This document shows positions 62,301 through 64,000 of a DNA stretch of 64,000 bases, piece after piece (the stretch's first letter is position 1; every line of letters starts with the position of its first letter). The position numbers and the translations under genes are program-made. The notes under the pieces are model-generated. The model was not told the DNA's origin. It did not search any database and worked only from the letters and a program-made list of their open reading frames with translations. The stretch spans positions 2,575,189-2,639,188 of the forward strand of contig NW_008708898.1 in assembly GCF_000327385.1 (NCBI RefSeq), read 5' to 3'. Source of the DNA: Lottia gigantea. Its lineage: Eukaryota > Mollusca > Gastropoda > Lottiidae.

Positions 62301-63495
62301 ATATGTGATTCATGATCTTGTTATCAACCACTTAATATAATTTACATTCAATCGACGGCGACAGACAGTTGATAATCGTAGACTTTTTATGACTATCTAA
62401 CCATTCAAGTTTCTCCAGCTTTAAATCTTATTAATTGTATTTTAAAGTTTATTTGTATTTGGTTAATGAGCTATAGGCTTAATGCTTCGAAGAAACTTTA
62501 AAAAATGATCAGATATCGCGGTCTCGCTTTCAAAGGTATAATCATACCCAAGGAATTTCATTACATTACACGACATTGCTTATCTTTAATTTCCCAAACA
62601 AGCGCCATGTATGTTTCAGACTCTTTTGTTTTGATGAAGTAACCATTTTCATTGAAAAGGTATTCTCTTCCTACCTTAACACCTACTCTCTTACACCCCA
62701 TCGCATGATTATCCATTGAGATTAAAATCAATTCACCGTTATATAAAAAAAAGTCGTTTTAGTCTGATTTCAATGGATTCTATTATCTTCATCATTCTTA
62801 TGTAATTTTGTAATGTATGTAATGGATGCATCTACTGTTGCACGGGGGAATAATTTTTCTATACGATAACCAGAATTACACATAAAGAAGCATTTCTAAC
62901 GATCAACTCGGGAGAATGGTATGGAGATAGGGCTTCATTGTGTAGGTTGTGGAAACTAACTGAAGGCTCAATACTCCCTAAGACATTAAAGTAAAAAGTA
63001 GTTTTTATTCCATCTTTAAACAAATTTAATTATTTAGGTTTCAACCATTACATAATATGGTATTCTTATGAATATGAACTTATGCATTTAGTAAAAGTGT
63101 TACTTCCGATATGAACTTTATGGTTGACTGAAAAAGACAAAATGGAAATAATAAATATAAGTTTACAAAATATGTGAGAGGCTCTTGAACTAAATGCTCT
63201 CTTTAAGTGCACGAACTACAGCAAATTATGTCACAGATACTTTCAGAACTAAATAACAATGTAACTGGCATTACCCTAAAACAGTGTGAGCGGGCCTTAA
63301 ACAGTACATATTATAAACTCAACAGACTGCACATAAAATAGCTTTTAAGTTATAATTATGACAGTGACAGCATTGATAAACTATTGGGCTAGATGTTTAA
63401 AACATATATAGTGATTTTGAGATAGAATTTACTTATGCTAACCGTATTATATGCCTTCAATGTACAAATTCTTGGATAATAAATACAATAATAAC
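62301..63495. other. No feature seen
   Basis: AT-rich intronic DNA. Confidence 0.45.
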
Positions 63496-63499
63496 TAGA

Positions 63500-64000
63500 G
63501 CCACTCGTGGCACAGAGTGGGACTTTGCAAATGTAGCAATTTGCTAAAGACCCCGAAAAAATCAACCATCGACGATAATTAGGTCAAGCGCAAGAACAAG
63601 TCTAAAGTTGATAATTTTTTTATTTTTTAGAAGATTCTAATACCGGAAGTAGACGTCAGACCTCACAAATGAAAGTATCAGCAGATAGCCAAGGTCAATG
63701 ACCTTTGATCTTGAAAAGGAGAAGGCCTAAAAAGGTCAAGATCAAGAGATATACGCCATTAAAATTTCAAATTGCTAACGACTATAAAACCAGAAGTTGA
63801 TTTAGGACAGCAAATATAAAAGTATAAATAGATAGCCAATGCCAATGACGTTTGATGTTAGAAAGGTCAAGGTCAACAAAGGTCAAGGTCAAAAATTGAA
63901 AATTTTGAATTTCCAAAACCTGTTCCTTTTTTTGAACTATGAAGCGGAAACAACCAAAATTCTAAGACAAAGTGGCTCAAAATATGAGGTAATTGTGTAA
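63500..64000 (+). repeat. AGGTCA-rich tandem repeat, ~140-165 bp units (cut by window edge)
   Basis: Two to three diverged units each carry ACCGGAAGT/ACCAGAAGT, a GATAGCCAA.G..AATGACCTTTGAT block and then runs of AAGGTCAAGGTCAA. The first unit is about 63605-63765 and the second about 63766-63905; a third starts before the window ends. AGGTCA is the nuclear-receptor half-site, here as part of a repeat. Confidence 0.7.

Noticed and set aside
1-64000. LTR retroelements, endogenous virus copies or Polintons
   Set aside because: No gag/pol, integrase, envelope or capsid motif and no long terminal repeats were recognised. The reverse-transcriptase scraps are LINE-type or Penelope-like.

Overview
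The window is animal nuclear DNA: AT-rich (roughly two-thirds A+T by eye), almost free of long open frames, with small exons bounded by GT..AG sites inside large introns, and full of short interspersed and tandem repeats. Two host genes can be named from protein sequence. The repeat types (tRNA-derived SINEs, pearl-like elements with ~150 bp core repeats, CR1/Jockey-like LINE relics, PIF/Harbinger scraps, AGGTCA-rich repeats) and the receptor sequence fit a lophotrochozoan, most likely a mollusc. Species cannot be fixed. No bacterial operon, CRISPR array, rRNA, intact tRNA gene or retrovirus/LTR element was seen.

1 to about 10.6 kb: the 5' part of a Groucho/TLE corepressor gene on the minus strand. 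Four coding exons are recognisable (10528-10545, 4660-4751, 4306-4369, 1402-1446). They splice in frame into the first 73 residues, the start of the Q tetramerisation domain. The rest of the gene lies beyond the left edge. Its introns carry a 33/47-bp minisatellite (1-614), a tRNA-like SINE (about 6.04-6.29 kb) and a 23-bp minisatellite (about 8.56-9.97 kb).

10.6-46.6 kb: intergenic or regulatory DNA between two genes transcribed away from each other. It holds a relatively GC-rich island at 13.45-14.1 kb (possible Groucho 5'UTR exon), a 36-bp minisatellite open on both strands (15.1-16.4 kb), one SINE family in one orientation (18.0, 19.1, 24.6, 45.5 kb), a 22-bp minisatellite (22.3-23.2 kb), two large inverted repeats (24.7 and 40.6 kb), a G-quadruplex tract (27.65 kb), a possible Penelope-like scrap (31 kb) and PIF/Harbinger transposase scraps (33.4-33.8 kb).

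46.6-47.4 kb: the first coding exon of a GnRH/AKH/corazonin-type G-protein-coupled receptor on the plus strand, ending at a clean splice donor inside TM4. The remaining exons were not found in the 16.5 kb to the right edge.

47.4-64 kb: probably the receptor's first long intron, packed with repeats: two pearl-like elements plus an inverted core-repeat array, two MITE families with terminal inverted repeats, a 5'-truncated LINE inserted at the end of a pearl-like element, a 134-bp element with a 12-bp target-site duplication, and an AGGTCA-rich repeat at the right edge. I found no new multi-gene system. The most informative results are the Groucho exons, which no long reading frame reveals, and the nested repeat structures.
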